Notes: generated from the sequence alone by a model not told the origin. 64,000 nt of DNA from SIG307 sp964545045 (GCA_964545045.1 CAZJEN010000012.1:1-64000), one strand, 5' to 3'; positions 25,549 to 34,393 are shown, counted from the first letter of the stretch. Made by a program: numbers and translations.

Positions 25549-25662
25549 CTATTTTCTCGAATACAAGGCAAACTGCACTACCGCATTAGCAGCAACCAAT
25601 CCCGCCCCAAAGCGCAATAATGCAAACTTCACGTTGCTTTGGCTGGTTATGATTCCTACCAT
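25549..25662 (-). CDS. Possible 37-residue hydrophobic peptide downstream of the response regulator
   Basis: An open frame starting at ATG 25662, directly after the response regulator stop. The product begins MVGIITSQSNVKF and contains a hydrophobic helix with GAGLVAANAVVQFALY. No good ribosome site precedes the ATG. The only GGAGG is 24 bases upstream, inside the end of the regulator gene. It could be translated by coupling, or it could be chance. Function unknown. Confidence 0.3.
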   Translation of the reverse strand: MVGIITSQSNVKFALLRFGAGLVAANAVVQFALYSRK

Positions 25663-25680
25663 TGCACAAAAGATTTTTCT

Positions 25681-26355
25681 TTATTCCTCCGTTTTATATC
25701 TCATACACGGCCTTCCGCCGGTTTCGTAATTCATTTCCCCGATTACTCTTCCGGCTTCCGCCAGAAAGTTCATGTACCGCCTTACCGTAACACCGGTAAG
25801 ACCTGTCTGCTCGGCAATCTCGTCGCCAGTGAACCATACTCCCCGATTGGATTTCAACCGTTCCAGAATGAGTTGTAAGGTCTTCTCCTGTATCCCCTTC
25901 GGAAAAAGCTCTTCGTTTTTCTTGCGGGAATTATCAATGATGAAGTCTATACTCTTTTGATTAAAGGTATCGATGTCCTTCAGAGCATTGTTCTGGGCAA
26001 TGTATTTCTCAAGGGCCATCTGAAAACGTTCAAACGTAAACGGTTTCACAAGGTAGTCTACCATTCCCAAGTGCAACGCTTCTTCCAAAGCCTCCCGATC
26101 ATTGGCTGCTGTTACCATAATGGCATCCACGGTGATTTTCCGGTTTCTGATTTGCCGTAGCGTTTCAAACCCATCCATTCGCGGCATATAAACATCAAGA
26201 ATAAGCAGGTCAACCTCGTTGCTTTCAAGAAATTCCAGCGCACTGGCTCCATCCTTACATTGACCGACAATCTCAAAATTCTTATTTCGCTTTATATATT
26301 TTTCGTTTATCATTGCAACCATAGGGTCATCTTCAATAATTAACACCTTATACAT
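25681..26355 (-). CDS. DcuR/CitB-family response regulator
   Basis: A 224-residue two-component regulator. The receiver domain has acidic residues EDD at 8-10, the phosphoacceptor aspartate in LLILDVYMP near residue 54, T/S in MVTAAND near 81 and lysine in YLVKPF near 104. The C-terminal part is a winged helix-turn-helix with GDEIAEQTGLTGVTVRRYMN near 175-195, typical of the CitB/DcuR/DctR group. It overlaps the kinase gene by 8 bases. Family members control C4-dicarboxylate or citrate metabolism, so the succinate operon in this window is a natural candidate target. Confidence 0.9.
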   Translation of the reverse strand: MYKVLIIEDDPMVAMINEKYIKRNKNFEIVGQCKDGASALEFLESNEVDLLILDVYMPRMDGFETLRQIRNRKITVDAIMVTAANDREALEEALHLGMVDYLVKPFTFERFQMALEKYIAQNNALKDIDTFNQKSIDFIIDNSRKKNEELFPKGIQEKTLQLILERLKSNRGVWFTGDEIAEQTGLTGVTVRRYMNFLAEAGRVIGEMNYETGGRPCMRYKTEE

Positions 26356-27988
26356 TGCCCTTCTTCTCCTTCATAAAACTTACCGAAAATGAACTACCGA
26401 CACCTTCCTGCGATTCGACGTTTATCCTGCCGTCAAAGTTTTCAACCATTGCCTTTACCTGATACAAGCCCGTACCCCTGCCGTCTCCCTTGGTAGAATA
26501 GCCTTTATCGAAAATGCGCTGCATATCCTCTGCCCTGATTCCGCATCCGGTATCATCTACCGTAATCAGCACCGCACCCGGACGGGAATAAATCCCAAAC
26601 ATTAATTCCTTGTGTGCCCGAAAATCTACTGCTTCATTCATAGCATCAAACGCATTATCAAGCAAATTGCCGATTACCGTAATCAACATTTCAGAGGGAA
26701 GATTCAAATCCGCCGCCGAATAACAACAACCCTCCCGCAGCACAAACGCCACATTCAATTCCGAAGCTCTTGCAATCTTACCGATAAGCAATGCTGCAAT
26801 GGAAGGTTCATTGACAGCATTCATCACCTTGCTGATGTTTTCTCTTTGCACCATCGTAATATTTTGAATATAAGAGGATGCCTCATCGTACATTTCCATT
26901 TGAATCAGACCGAGAATCACATGAAGCTTATTGGTAAAATCATGATTGTTCGCACGCATGGAATCCACGAGATACCGGGTACCGGACAAATCCTCCATCA
27001 GCTTTGTATATTCCGCTCTGTTGTGAAGCACGGCAATCGCACCCACCTGTTTGTCATCTTCCTTAATCGGAACCCGATCAAGGATAATATCCTCCTTGCC
27101 AATACTGACATTTAACTCTTTCTCACCGTTTTTTATTGTATGGGAAAGAATCTCGTCTCCAAGTGTATCGATATGTTTTCCCGTCAATCCCTGTGCCTCA
27201 CTGCCCGTCAGCATATCGATTGCCGCATCATTGGCAAACTGTATGATTCCATTTTCGTCCACAGCCAGAATCCCTTCCTCCAACGTTTCAAGAATATTGT
27301 CACGCATTTTATACATTGCAGTAAACACATCCGGCTCATAGCCCATAAGGCTCTTCTTCACCGTTCCCGAAAGTTCTCCGGCAATAATCAGCTCAATCAA
27401 AATAGCAACCACCGTAATAATCAGAAAGAGAAACAACAACTGTACCGTTTCCGTTTTGATATTCTTCATCAGCATAATTGCCATAACAAAGCCGATATAC
27501 TCACCGTCCTCGCTATAGATTGCGGCATACGCCCGACGCTGACTACCGGACGGCCCGGTTTCATCTACCGTGTAATAGCCCCTTGACTGCCTATGAAATT
27601 CCGGTAGATTACCATCGTATTCCGCGCCAATCAAATCGGGATTGGAATGATAGATACGTATACATTCCGTATTCACGATTGAAATAACATCAATATCATC
27701 CAATGTCTCCTTCAATGTATCAAGATATTCCGAAACCACAAGAACCTGTTGATCGGCAGTCCCCCCGCCGGTCAACAGAGGAGACGTTGCAATGGCCTCC
27801 GCTATATTCTGTAGGTTTAAATCGCGTTTTTCCGTCTCGAACTGGATATTTATTAAAACACCGGAAATCCCCAAGATAAGGGCAAGCGAAATAATCAACA
27901 CTAGCTGTGTGCGAAAAAACAAATGCTGTATGCTTTTTAAAGACATCCTCTTCGGCGTATCCGATGACATTGGTTTGTATACGTTCAT
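26348..27988 (-). CDS. DcuS/CitA-family sensor histidine kinase
   Basis: A 546-residue membrane kinase. A transmembrane helix near residues 28-48 and another near 180-200 flank an extracytoplasmic PAS-like sensor domain of about 130 residues with the family pattern EYDGNLPEFHRQSRGYY. A cytoplasmic PAS domain (EEGILAVDENGIIQF) near 240 is followed by the DcuS-type dimerisation motif RANNHDFTNKLHVILGLI, whose histidine is the phosphoacceptor, and a GHKL ATPase domain (NLLDNAFDA, DTGCGI, GRGTGL). Ligands of the family are C4-dicarboxylates, citrate or malate. The start follows GGGAGG. Confidence 0.92.
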   Translation of the reverse strand: MNVYKPMSSDTPKRMSLKSIQHLFFRTQLVLIISLALILGISGVLINIQFETEKRDLNLQNIAEAIATSPLLTGGGTADQQVLVVSEYLDTLKETLDDIDVISIVNTECIRIYHSNPDLIGAEYDGNLPEFHRQSRGYYTVDETGPSGSQRRAYAAIYSEDGEYIGFVMAIMLMKNIKTETVQLLFLFLIITVVAILIELIIAGELSGTVKKSLMGYEPDVFTAMYKMRDNILETLEEGILAVDENGIIQFANDAAIDMLTGSEAQGLTGKHIDTLGDEILSHTIKNGEKELNVSIGKEDIILDRVPIKEDDKQVGAIAVLHNRAEYTKLMEDLSGTRYLVDSMRANNHDFTNKLHVILGLIQMEMYDEASSYIQNITMVQRENISKVMNAVNEPSIAALLIGKIARASELNVAFVLREGCCYSAADLNLPSEMLITVIGNLLDNAFDAMNEAVDFRAHKELMFGIYSRPGAVLITVDDTGCGIRAEDMQRIFDKGYSTKGDGRGTGLYQVKAMVENFDGRINVESQEGVGSSFSVSFMKEKKGNV

Positions 27989-28030
27989 CTCTATCCCTCC
28001 CGTTACAACAACACCTCTCTAATTTCCTTC

Positions 28031-28059
28031 ATACTATCACAAAACCATGTGGTTTTCAA
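28031..28059 (-). promoter_or_regulatory. Promoter of the two-component operon with spacer palindrome
   Basis: TTGAAA (28059-28054) and TAGTAT (28036-28031) are 17 bases apart on the minus strand. The spacer holds the palindrome AAAACCA-TG-TGGTTTT (28041-28056), a candidate operator. A further hairpin (TTACTTTCAAAA and TTTTGAAAGTAA, 28065-28092) lies just upstream. Confidence 0.6.
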
Positions 28060-28139
28060 TTTCTCTTACTTTCAAAAAGGGTTTTGAAAGTAAAAAAAAT
28101 GCAGAACAATCAAAAGATATGTTTCTATGTTGCATAAAA

Positions 28140-28168
28140 TTGTCTTTTCCTTTTTCGGATGCTATTCT
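28140..28168 (+). promoter_or_regulatory. Promoter of the SemiSWEET-SGNH pair
   Basis: TTGTCT (28140-28145) and TATTCT (28163-28168) are 17 bases apart, 33 bases before the ATG. Confidence 0.55.
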
Positions 28169-28200
28169 ATGGACAACAAAAACACAAAGGAGACAACACT

Positions 28201-28488
28201 ATGGGATCTATTTTAGAAACAGTAATGCTTGTATGCTTCGGCTTTTCCTGGCCATTAAATGTAATGAAAGCATACAGGGCCAAAACCGCCAAAGGTACAA
28301 GTTTGCCTTTTATCCTTTTAATTATCATCGGTTACATCGCAGGAATCAGCGCAAAGCTAATTTCGGGTCAAATCAATTATGTGTTGATTGCCTATATTGT
28401 GAATCTTGCAATCGTATCATTAAACGTACTCATTTATTTCCGCAACGCTTCCTTGGACAAAAAGCGCTTACAGGGATTGGAGGTATAA
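28201..28488 (+). CDS. SemiSWEET / PQ-loop sugar transporter
   Basis: A 95-residue membrane protein with three predicted helices, the size and layout of bacterial SemiSWEETs. The first helix carries FSWPLNVMKAYRAKTAKG, in which the WPLN turn and the following basic KAYR-KTAKG loop are the PQ-loop signature. SemiSWEETs act as dimers and equilibrate sugars across the membrane. The ATG at 28201 follows AAAGGAGAC. It is three bases from an SGNH-like gene with which it is probably cotranscribed. Confidence 0.82.
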   Translation: MGSILETVMLVCFGFSWPLNVMKAYRAKTAKGTSLPFILLIIIGYIAGISAKLISGQINYVLIAYIVNLAIVSLNVLIYFRNASLDKKRLQGLEV

Positions 28489-28491
28489 GCT

Positions 28492-29079
28492 ATGAGAGAA
28501 ACCGAACAAAAGAATTACAATAAACTGAATGAACTGGCGGAAGCAGGCGGTATTGTTGTTTTCGGTAACGGCGATGACAAGCTTCTTCCCCTCGGAGAGC
28601 TTCGTCAGGCCTTTGCTATAGAACCGAAGCTTTATAACCGTAGCTTTACCGATTTATCCGTAACCGATGCCGTAAAGGTGTATCAGGAGAGCGTAGTTCC
28701 TCTCGCGCCGGAAACGGTACTGCTTCATCTCGGAGACGCCGATATTGACTTTTTCTCCGAAAACAGCACTGCGTTTGACAACAAATATATGGAGCTCATT
28801 CGCTACATAAAGGTTCAAAACAAAGAAAGCAGAATCGCTGTCATTTCTCTTCGAAACTATGAAAAGGATTTGAAAATCGCAGAAATCAACAAACACCTGA
28901 AAAACATCGCAGCATCCGAGCAATGCGAATACGGAGACATTGCAAACAAGCTGGTATGGAATCCGAAAAGTACACAGGAAACAGCCTCCTTCGTACATTC
29001 CATCGGATTTGTCCGTCCTCTTAAGACCAAACGTCCTTTATATGACCTCGTAAAAATGATATTCGGTGTATGGGAGTAA
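28492..29079 (+). CDS. SGNH-hydrolase-like protein
   Basis: A 195-residue protein without signal peptide. An early VVFGNGDDKLLPLGEL and a later LLHLGDADIDFF segment correspond in spacing to blocks I and III of SGNH/GDSL hydrolases, but the usual GDS serine and GxND asparagine are replaced (GNGDD and GDADID). The fold seems plausible, while catalytic activity is doubtful. It follows the SemiSWEET gene by three bases, with GGAGG in front, and ends at a perfect terminator. Confidence 0.55.
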   Translation: MRETEQKNYNKLNELAEAGGIVVFGNGDDKLLPLGELRQAFAIEPKLYNRSFTDLSVTDAVKVYQESVVPLAPETVLLHLGDADIDFFSENSTAFDNKYMELIRYIKVQNKESRIAVISLRNYEKDLKIAEINKHLKNIAASEQCEYGDIANKLVWNPKSTQETASFVHSIGFVRPLKTKRPLYDLVKMIFGVWE

Positions 29080-29104
29080 CCTCATATGAAACCTCTCTTT
29101 GACC

Positions 29105-29155
29105 GAAAACACGGAAAGCTACGCATTTCGCGCGACTTTCCGTGTTTTCTTCTCT
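29105..29155. terminator. Strong terminator after the SemiSWEET pair
   Basis: GAAAACACGGAAAG and CTTTCCGTGTTTTC form a perfect 14-base-pair stem followed by TTCTCTT. It can work for both the plus-strand pair and the minus-strand AraC gene. Confidence 0.85.
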
Positions 29156-29222
29156 TAATTATTCGTCTCTCAACTTCCTGAAACTCCTGCAACTCATCCC
29201 ACAGGATTCATCTGCATCGAAT

Positions 29223-30131
29223 TTACTTCCTCTTCACCGGCCGTAACACCTCATACCCGATTCCCTCTGGGTAGTGTCTCTGGTAATCCTGGCATACATC
29301 CTCGTTCCACTCATAGCACACGTTACCGTGCTTTGCCGGGTCATAGTTCCAGGCAAGAGTTTCTACTTTTCCCATAACTTCTCCGTTATCCTTTAAGAAA
29401 TCAAACGGCGGATGATAGAATACCAGATAATCGCTGGCTGGGAAACTTCTCACTTCAAAGCCATCCGGGATTTCTCCGGCGTAATCCTCCGGCACTCCAA
29501 AGCCGTAGAAATAGCCCTTCTTTCCGTTTTCGTAAAACCATCCCGCGGTATGACCGGTCACAATCGGATGGGATACGTGGCTCATACTGTCGATGATGCC
29601 GCATACCGTATCGCAATCGTGACGGCTCCAGAATTTCCCGTAATCCGATGCCTCGATATCCCAAATGCCGATATATTTGTGGGCCGGAATATGCTCTACT
29701 CTTACTTTTGCCTCTGTTAACATGGTTGTATTCATAGTCGGTTCTCCTTTACCTATGCAATGTTCCGGATAAAGAACCACCTGTAGATTCGCAAGACGTA
29801 CCGGGCGCGGTTTCTTCCGATAAGCCGCCGGTGTGCACCCGTAGGCACTCACGAAAGCCCTCGTCAGAGCCTCCTGGGAAGAATAACCGTATTTCACTGC
29901 GATATCTAAAATCCGTTCCTTTGTGTCCCGGATGGCAAGCGTCGCCATGGCAAGGCGCCGTCCCGCAATGTAATTCTTCACCGTCATTCCCACAATCTCG
30001 TGGAATTTTGTGGACACATAATAAGGCGAATATCCGATTTCCTCCGACATTTGGAGCAGGCTCGGATTCTCCGTTAAATGCGCCTCAATCCAGTCAATCA
30101 TGCGCTGTATCGTCTCGTTCCATTCGTACAA
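29223..30131 (-). CDS. AraC-family regulator with GyrI-like effector domain
   Basis: A 302-residue protein. Residues 1-105 form the AraC double helix-turn-helix (SLLQMSEEIGYSPYYVSTKFHE and DIAVKYGYSSQEALTRAF), at the N-terminus as in the MarA/SoxS-Rob group. The C-terminal 170 residues form a GyrI/BmrR-like ligand-binding domain with VRVEHIPAHKYIGI. Such Rob-like regulators bind small hydrophobic drugs or metabolites. Translation begins at TTG, nine bases after GGAGGG. It stands alone, and no target gene is evident next to it. Confidence 0.85.
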   Translation of the reverse strand: MYEWNETIQRMIDWIEAHLTENPSLLQMSEEIGYSPYYVSTKFHEIVGMTVKNYIAGRRLAMATLAIRDTKERILDIAVKYGYSSQEALTRAFVSAYGCTPAAYRKKPRPVRLANLQVVLYPEHCIGKGEPTMNTTMLTEAKVRVEHIPAHKYIGIWDIEASDYGKFWSRHDCDTVCGIIDSMSHVSHPIVTGHTAGWFYENGKKGYFYGFGVPEDYAGEIPDGFEVRSFPASDYLVFYHPPFDFLKDNGEVMGKVETLAWNYDPAKHGNVCYEWNEDVCQDYQRHYPEGIGYEVLRPVKRK

Positions 30132-30217
30132 GCCGGTTCCCTCCTTTCACCCTAAGGATAGCACAGCCATGCGATATTTTCTTGATATCAGTTGCGAAGA
30201 TTTAAGGAAACAACGTC

Positions 30218-30955
30218 TTAAATCCGCTCTGTTCTTCCTACCTTTGCCTCAGGTGAAATCTCCACCTGCTCGCTGTACTGCACCAGTTCAATTTCACAAT
30301 CCGCTCCGATGGCTACCACACGGCCGGACACACGAGGGCATACCACACCCTCCAATGCAATCTCGTCACCCTCGATAGCACTATTTACATATACCGTTCC
30401 TACCGTAGTTTTCTTTATCAAAGAGGAAAACAACGTCAGACGCGCTTTCTTCTTTTTCTCTTCTCCGTGACGCTTATAAATCACAATCTTACTGCCGCCG
30501 ATACTGCCCACTTCCATGCTCTTCTCAAACTCAATGTCCACTTCCTCGGCATTTAACAGCCCTTCGCAATCAAGAGCGCCGCGAATCTTTGCAAGCTCCG
30601 CTTCTACATCACCGGATATTTTCGTGTTTCCTGACACCTGAAGCTGCTTACATTTCACATTGCCGTCGCAACTCATACCGCCGGAAATAGTCACACGTTC
30701 CTCCACTTCTATGTCCCCGCCAAAGGCGGACCCACCGGAAACTCCAAGACTTCCTGCCGACACATTCCCGGAAAAACCACAACTTCCCGAAATCCGAATA
30801 TCATTTTCACAAACAACATTATAACCGTTGGCAGAACCCGCCACATGCAAACTCTTGCAACGTACCGCATCTCCCAAATGCGCACTTCCGCTGACTCTTA
30901 TCGTACCGTACTCTCCCGGTGTAACCTGACCACTTCCCGAAATATTCAAATCCAT
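30218..30955 (-). CDS. Polymer-forming (bactofilin-like/YhbE-YhbF-type) protein
   Basis: A 245-residue protein of repeated short beta-strand units of the type ISGSG-VSGSAHLG-VAGSANG, typical of polymer-forming proteins and the YhbE/YhbF family. The right-handed beta-helix region spans about residues 1-135. A further domain at 150-245 contains GDEIALEGVVCPRVSG. No signal peptide is present. The gene follows a YhbD-like regulator by 75 bases on the same strand, the order found in Bacillus yhbDEF, though only one polymer-forming gene is present here. Confidence 0.78.
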   Translation of the reverse strand: MDLNISGSGQVTPGEYGTIRVSGSAHLGDAVRCKSLHVAGSANGYNVVCENDIRISGSCGFSGNVSAGSLGVSGGSAFGGDIEVEERVTISGGMSCDGNVKCKQLQVSGNTKISGDVEAELAKIRGALDCEGLLNAEEVDIEFEKSMEVGSIGGSKIVIYKRHGEEKKKKARLTLFSSLIKKTTVGTVYVNSAIEGDEIALEGVVCPRVSGRVVAIGADCEIELVQYSEQVEISPEAKVGRTERI

Positions 30956-31030
30956 AACAAATCTCCTCTCTTTCCTCTCCTATCGGCACACATTCTTCTC
31001 CGATATTACAATACATTGTATCATTCTCAT

Positions 31031-31405
31031 TCAGCTTAGGATTTCCTTCGTGATATCTCTTACCTCACCCTTGCCGTCATCCAACAACACCTGCTGAATC
31101 TCACTCACATAAAAGGTCTTATCCCCATACAGCGTCTTTACCGTCAGTACCGCCTTTGCTTCCGACTCTTCGTGAAACTGCTTCGATAATTCATCCAAAG
31201 AAAAATCATCCTTCTGGTTCTGAATCAGCTCCACCCGTTCACAAATCAGCTCCTTCGGAAAAAAGGTCTCCTGTCCGGTCACTGTGGCTTTCTTTAAAAA
31301 CCACTCCTCCGGAATCAGCCCCTTCCGTTTCCAACGATACAAAGCCCCATAGGATATACCGTAACGTTCCAAAAGCTCTTTTTTGGAAATCAATTCATCT
31401 CCCAT
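31031..31405 (-). CDS. YhbD-like (DUF4004) regulator
   Basis: A 124-residue protein with an N-terminal MerR-like helix-turn-helix (ISKKELLERYGISYGALYRW) and the continuation KRKGLIPEEWF that marks the YhbD/DUF4004 family. The ATG at 31405 follows GGGAGGC. An upstream in-frame ATG has no ribosome site. Two copies of a GTAACATTGTTAC-type palindrome lie in its own promoter, which suggests autoregulation. Its partner gene is the polymer-forming protein downstream. Confidence 0.78.
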   Translation of the reverse strand: MGDELISKKELLERYGISYGALYRWKRKGLIPEEWFLKKATVTGQETFFPKELICERVELIQNQKDDFSLDELSKQFHEESEAKAVLTVKTLYGDKTFYVSEIQQVLLDDGKGEVRDITKEILS

Positions 31406-31419
31406 AAGTGCCTCCCTTC

Positions 31420-31472
31420 GTAACATTGTTACTCTACAACAACATAATAGCATAACAATGTTACGCTGTCAA
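31420..31472 (-). promoter_or_regulatory. Promoter with two GTAACATTGTTAC operators
   Basis: TTGACA (31472-31467) and TATTAT (31449-31444) are 17 bases apart. The near-palindrome ATAACAATGTTAC (31452-31464) fills the spacer, and the perfect palindrome GTAACATTGTTAC (31420-31432) lies after the -10. The sites are 32 bases apart, about three helical turns. Confidence 0.75.
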
Positions 31473-31523
31473 TGTTTTTTATAAGATTTTGAATTACAAT
31501 TCTAATTAATTCCCCTGTATTTC

Positions 31524-31551
31524 TTGACATCTTTTAAAAACCTCGTATAAT
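31524..31551 (+). promoter_or_regulatory. Promoter of the MATE exporter gene
   Basis: TTGACA (31524-31529) and TATAAT (31546-31551), both consensus, with a 16-base spacer. Confidence 0.8.
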
Positions 31552-31594
31552 AAGAGAAAGGGGCTTCCCCTTTTTCTTTTTGAAAGGAGTTTTT

Positions 31595-32968
31595 ATGTCA
31601 AACACAAAATTAATTACAGACTATACCGTCGGCAGTGTCCCGAAAAGCCTTTTACGCTTTTCCCTGCCTTTTATGCTGTCCAACGCCTTACAGGTAGTCT
31701 ACTCTCTGGTAGATATGCTGGTTGTAGGTCAGGTCTTGGGAACCAATGCCGTGTCCGGCGTTACCAACGGCAGTACCGTTGTTATGTTTATGACCATGGT
31801 AGGTCTCGGTTTTTCCAACGGCGGCCAGATATATATCGCCCAGCTGATCGGAGCCCAACGCAAAAAAGAGTTAAACAACGCCATCGGCACCCTGTTCTCT
31901 CTTGTTTTGGGATTGGCTGCCATCCTAACAGTAATCGGCGTTGCCATCGGCATGCCGGTATTGAACCTGATAAAAACCCCGGCAGAGGCTTTCGACCACG
32001 CTTGGGATTATTTCCTCATTTGTACCTTAGGTAACGTATTTACCTTCGGCTACAACATGGTATCCGCAGTACTCCGCGGCATGGGAGACTCCAAGCGTCC
32101 GTTCATTTTCGTATTAATTGCGTCTATCCTGAACCTGATTCTGGATATTCTGTTTGTAAAATACTTCAACATGGGTACCGCCGGTGCAGCTTTGGCAACC
32201 ATCATCGGTCAGGCAGTCGCATTTATCTATGCCTTGGTTTATCTGTATAAGAGAAAAGAAGCCTTCGGCTTTGACTTTAAGAAAAAGAGCTTTGCCATCG
32301 ACAAAACCGCTGCGGCACACCTGTCAAGACTGGGCGTTCCGCTCGCTATTCAGAGTGCTGCCATCAATCTTTCCATGATGTATGTCAACTCTCTGGTAAA
32401 CCAGGTACACGTTACCGCCTCCTCTACCTTCGGTACCGGCGTTAAGATCGACGACGTTGTAAACCGTATCACCTACGGTCTCACCATGGCCGGTAGCTCC
32501 ATGATCGGCCAGAACGTAGCAGCGAACAAGCAAAAGCGTGCTGCATCCGTGGTAAACTGGATTTTAATTTTCACCGGTATTTTCTATGCTATATTTACAG
32601 TTATCCTTCTCCTCTTCTCGGAAGAGCTGTTCGGTTTCTTTAAGAGAGAAGAAGATGTAATTAACCCGGAGTACATTGAGCAATTTGTCATCGCCGCTAT
32701 TATCAGCTTCCCGGGCATGCTCCTCATGCGCGGCACCAACGCTTTAATGAACGGTATCGGCAACTCCAAGCTGAACCTGATTTTCGGTCTTCTGGACGGT
32801 GTGGTACTCCGTATCAGCTTAAGCTACATATTAGGTATTGCCCTTGATCTTGGCCTGTTCGGCTTTTTCCTCGGCTATGGTCTGGCGGCTTACGGCACCT
32901 CCGTGCCGGGCATCATCTACTACTTGTCCGGTAAATGGAAGAACTACCGGATGTTAAAATCAGAGTAG
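31595..32968 (+). CDS. MATE-family multidrug/Na+ exporter
   Basis: A 457-residue integral membrane protein with about 12 helices in two homologous halves. MATE landmarks are the N-terminal PKSLLRFSLPFMLSN, VVGQVLGTNAVSGVT, and the second-half segments LGVPLAIQSAAINLSMMYVN and MAGSSMIGQNVAANK. It would export cationic compounds using a Na+ or H+ gradient. The ATG at 31595 was chosen because the AAAGGAG ribosome site overlaps the earlier in-frame ATG. It is a single gene with a consensus promoter and a terminator. It diverges from the YhbD-like regulator, whose control could extend to it. Confidence 0.9.
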   Translation: MSNTKLITDYTVGSVPKSLLRFSLPFMLSNALQVVYSLVDMLVVGQVLGTNAVSGVTNGSTVVMFMTMVGLGFSNGGQIYIAQLIGAQRKKELNNAIGTLFSLVLGLAAILTVIGVAIGMPVLNLIKTPAEAFDHAWDYFLICTLGNVFTFGYNMVSAVLRGMGDSKRPFIFVLIASILNLILDILFVKYFNMGTAGAALATIIGQAVAFIYALVYLYKRKEAFGFDFKKKSFAIDKTAAAHLSRLGVPLAIQSAAINLSMMYVNSLVNQVHVTASSTFGTGVKIDDVVNRITYGLTMAGSSMIGQNVAANKQKRAASVVNWILIFTGIFYAIFTVILLLFSEELFGFFKREEDVINPEYIEQFVIAAIISFPGMLLMRGTNALMNGIGNSKLNLIFGLLDGVVLRISLSYILGIALDLGLFGFFLGYGLAAYGTSVPGIIYYLSGKWKNYRMLKSE

Positions 32969-32999
32969 CCATCCGTTTAAACTTTTGCTATAAAACAGA

Positions 33000-33045
33000 A
33001 AAGGCAGCTTGTCGTGTATCACCACGACAGTCTGCCTTTCTTTTA
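33000..33045. terminator. Terminator between MATE and M50 genes
   Basis: AAAGGCAG-(CT)TGTCGTG and CACGACA-(GT)CTGCCTTT form a long stem followed by CTTTTATAT. It serves the convergent plus- and minus-strand genes. Confidence 0.85.
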
Positions 33046-33073
33046 TATATACCCCTCTTGATTTCCGCCGCGT

Positions 33074-34393
33074 CTATTCTGTTTCCGCAGCTTCCTTTTC
33101 TTCTGTAGTCTCTACATTAGCTTCCTTCGCCAAATCCATTACCAACCCCATATAAAGCTCCGCTTCTCCGACAACCGGATGCTTTGCGTAAGCTTTTTCC
33201 ATATCCTCAAAAATCTTCGCCGCCGTAACCGGCTTCTTCTGCTTCGGCAATTTCTTTGGAAGCTTCCCCTTCTTGGAACGAACAAGCCAATCCACGGCCT
33301 CCCGTTCCTCATCACTCAAAAACAAATAATATACATACTTAACACGCAACACCGAAATGTCCTTTACCTGCAAAAACACAGGCTGCAGCACCGCATAATA
33401 TGCCGCAATCTCCTCCACCGGAGTCTCTTGCAACAAGAGCACATACAAGCGCTCCAAATCGAAGGTATTGGCAAAGGCCACCGGCAACTTATCCATACTT
33501 GATTCCAGCTCCGAAAGACACGCTTCCGCCTTTTCCTCTTCTCCCAGCATCCAGTGTTGATACACCTTCATCAAACGCGGGAAAGCGGTCAGGGAATTGA
33601 TTGGCTGTCCCTCCCCCACACAAAGCAATTCTTTCGGGATATCGGTAATCATAGTTCCGTCACTCAACATGGCATTCACTTTCAGTTGTGCATAAAACGC
33701 CTTTTGATTTTCCACTTCCTTCGCACACAGCAGGCAATTCTTTCCGTCATTCGGAAGCCCGATACTCATGGGAATTAAATTGGAGAATCCGAACAATACG
33801 CCCGTGAAAACAAAGAACCCCGCAGCCCATGCTGCCAGCGGACTATGAAGGAAAAACAACGGTACGGAAAGTGCACAAAATATCAGGTTCAGCAATCCGC
33901 CGCCCAGGTTATACCATACATACGGGTAGCCCCCGTCCTCCTTCCATTCCGGCGGATACATCAAACACTGACCGAGAGTCCCCGGCACCTTCAGTTTCTT
34001 CCAAACCAGTTTCCCGTCCTTCTTTACAATGGTAAAAGAAAGGACACGGAAGGAAAGAAAGCGGTATCCGGTAAGCAGTCCGAAAATCATATGTCCGCCC
34101 TCGTGAATTATGGTGTGCATCACCAGCGTAACATAATAAAACAACACAAAAATAATCGGATAAATGAATCCCAAGCCTTTTGTCACCCGAAACGGCGGAA
34201 CTATATCAAATTGAATTACTCCCATATCTTCAAGTATCGGAATTCCTGCACCGATGATTGCACCAATGATTACGGCAACAATAAAAACAATCGTCATCGC
34301 CCGGTTCCCCTTTTTCCGAAGCTTCTTCTTCGGGTCTACCAGCTCCTGATACCGGGAAAGCAACTCCGGCGTAATACTCTCTTTCACGCTCAT
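33074..34393 (-). CDS. M50-like membrane zinc metalloprotease
   Basis: A 439-residue membrane protein. The zinc motif HEGGH (in HTIIHEGGHMIFGLLTG near residue 92) lies in the second of several hydrophobic helices, as in site-2 proteases of family M50. A third glycine-rich membrane segment, VWYNLGGGLLNLIFCALSVP near 160, and SNLIPMSIG near 206 fit the position of the second metal ligand region. Residues 225-440 are soluble and probably helical repeats. No PDZ domain is visible. Substrate unknown. It stands alone and starts after GGGAGG. Confidence 0.75.
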   Translation of the reverse strand: MSVKESITPELLSRYQELVDPKKKLRKKGNRAMTIVFIVAVIIGAIIGAGIPILEDMGVIQFDIVPPFRVTKGLGFIYPIIFVLFYYVTLVMHTIIHEGGHMIFGLLTGYRFLSFRVLSFTIVKKDGKLVWKKLKVPGTLGQCLMYPPEWKEDGGYPYVWYNLGGGLLNLIFCALSVPLFFLHSPLAAWAAGFFVFTGVLFGFSNLIPMSIGLPNDGKNCLLCAKEVENQKAFYAQLKVNAMLSDGTMITDIPKELLCVGEGQPINSLTAFPRLMKVYQHWMLGEEEKAEACLSELESSMDKLPVAFANTFDLERLYVLLLQETPVEEIAAYYAVLQPVFLQVKDISVLRVKYVYYLFLSDEEREAVDWLVRSKKGKLPKKLPKQKKPVTAAKIFEDMEKAYAKHPVVGEAELYMGLVMDLAKEANVETTEEKEAAETE

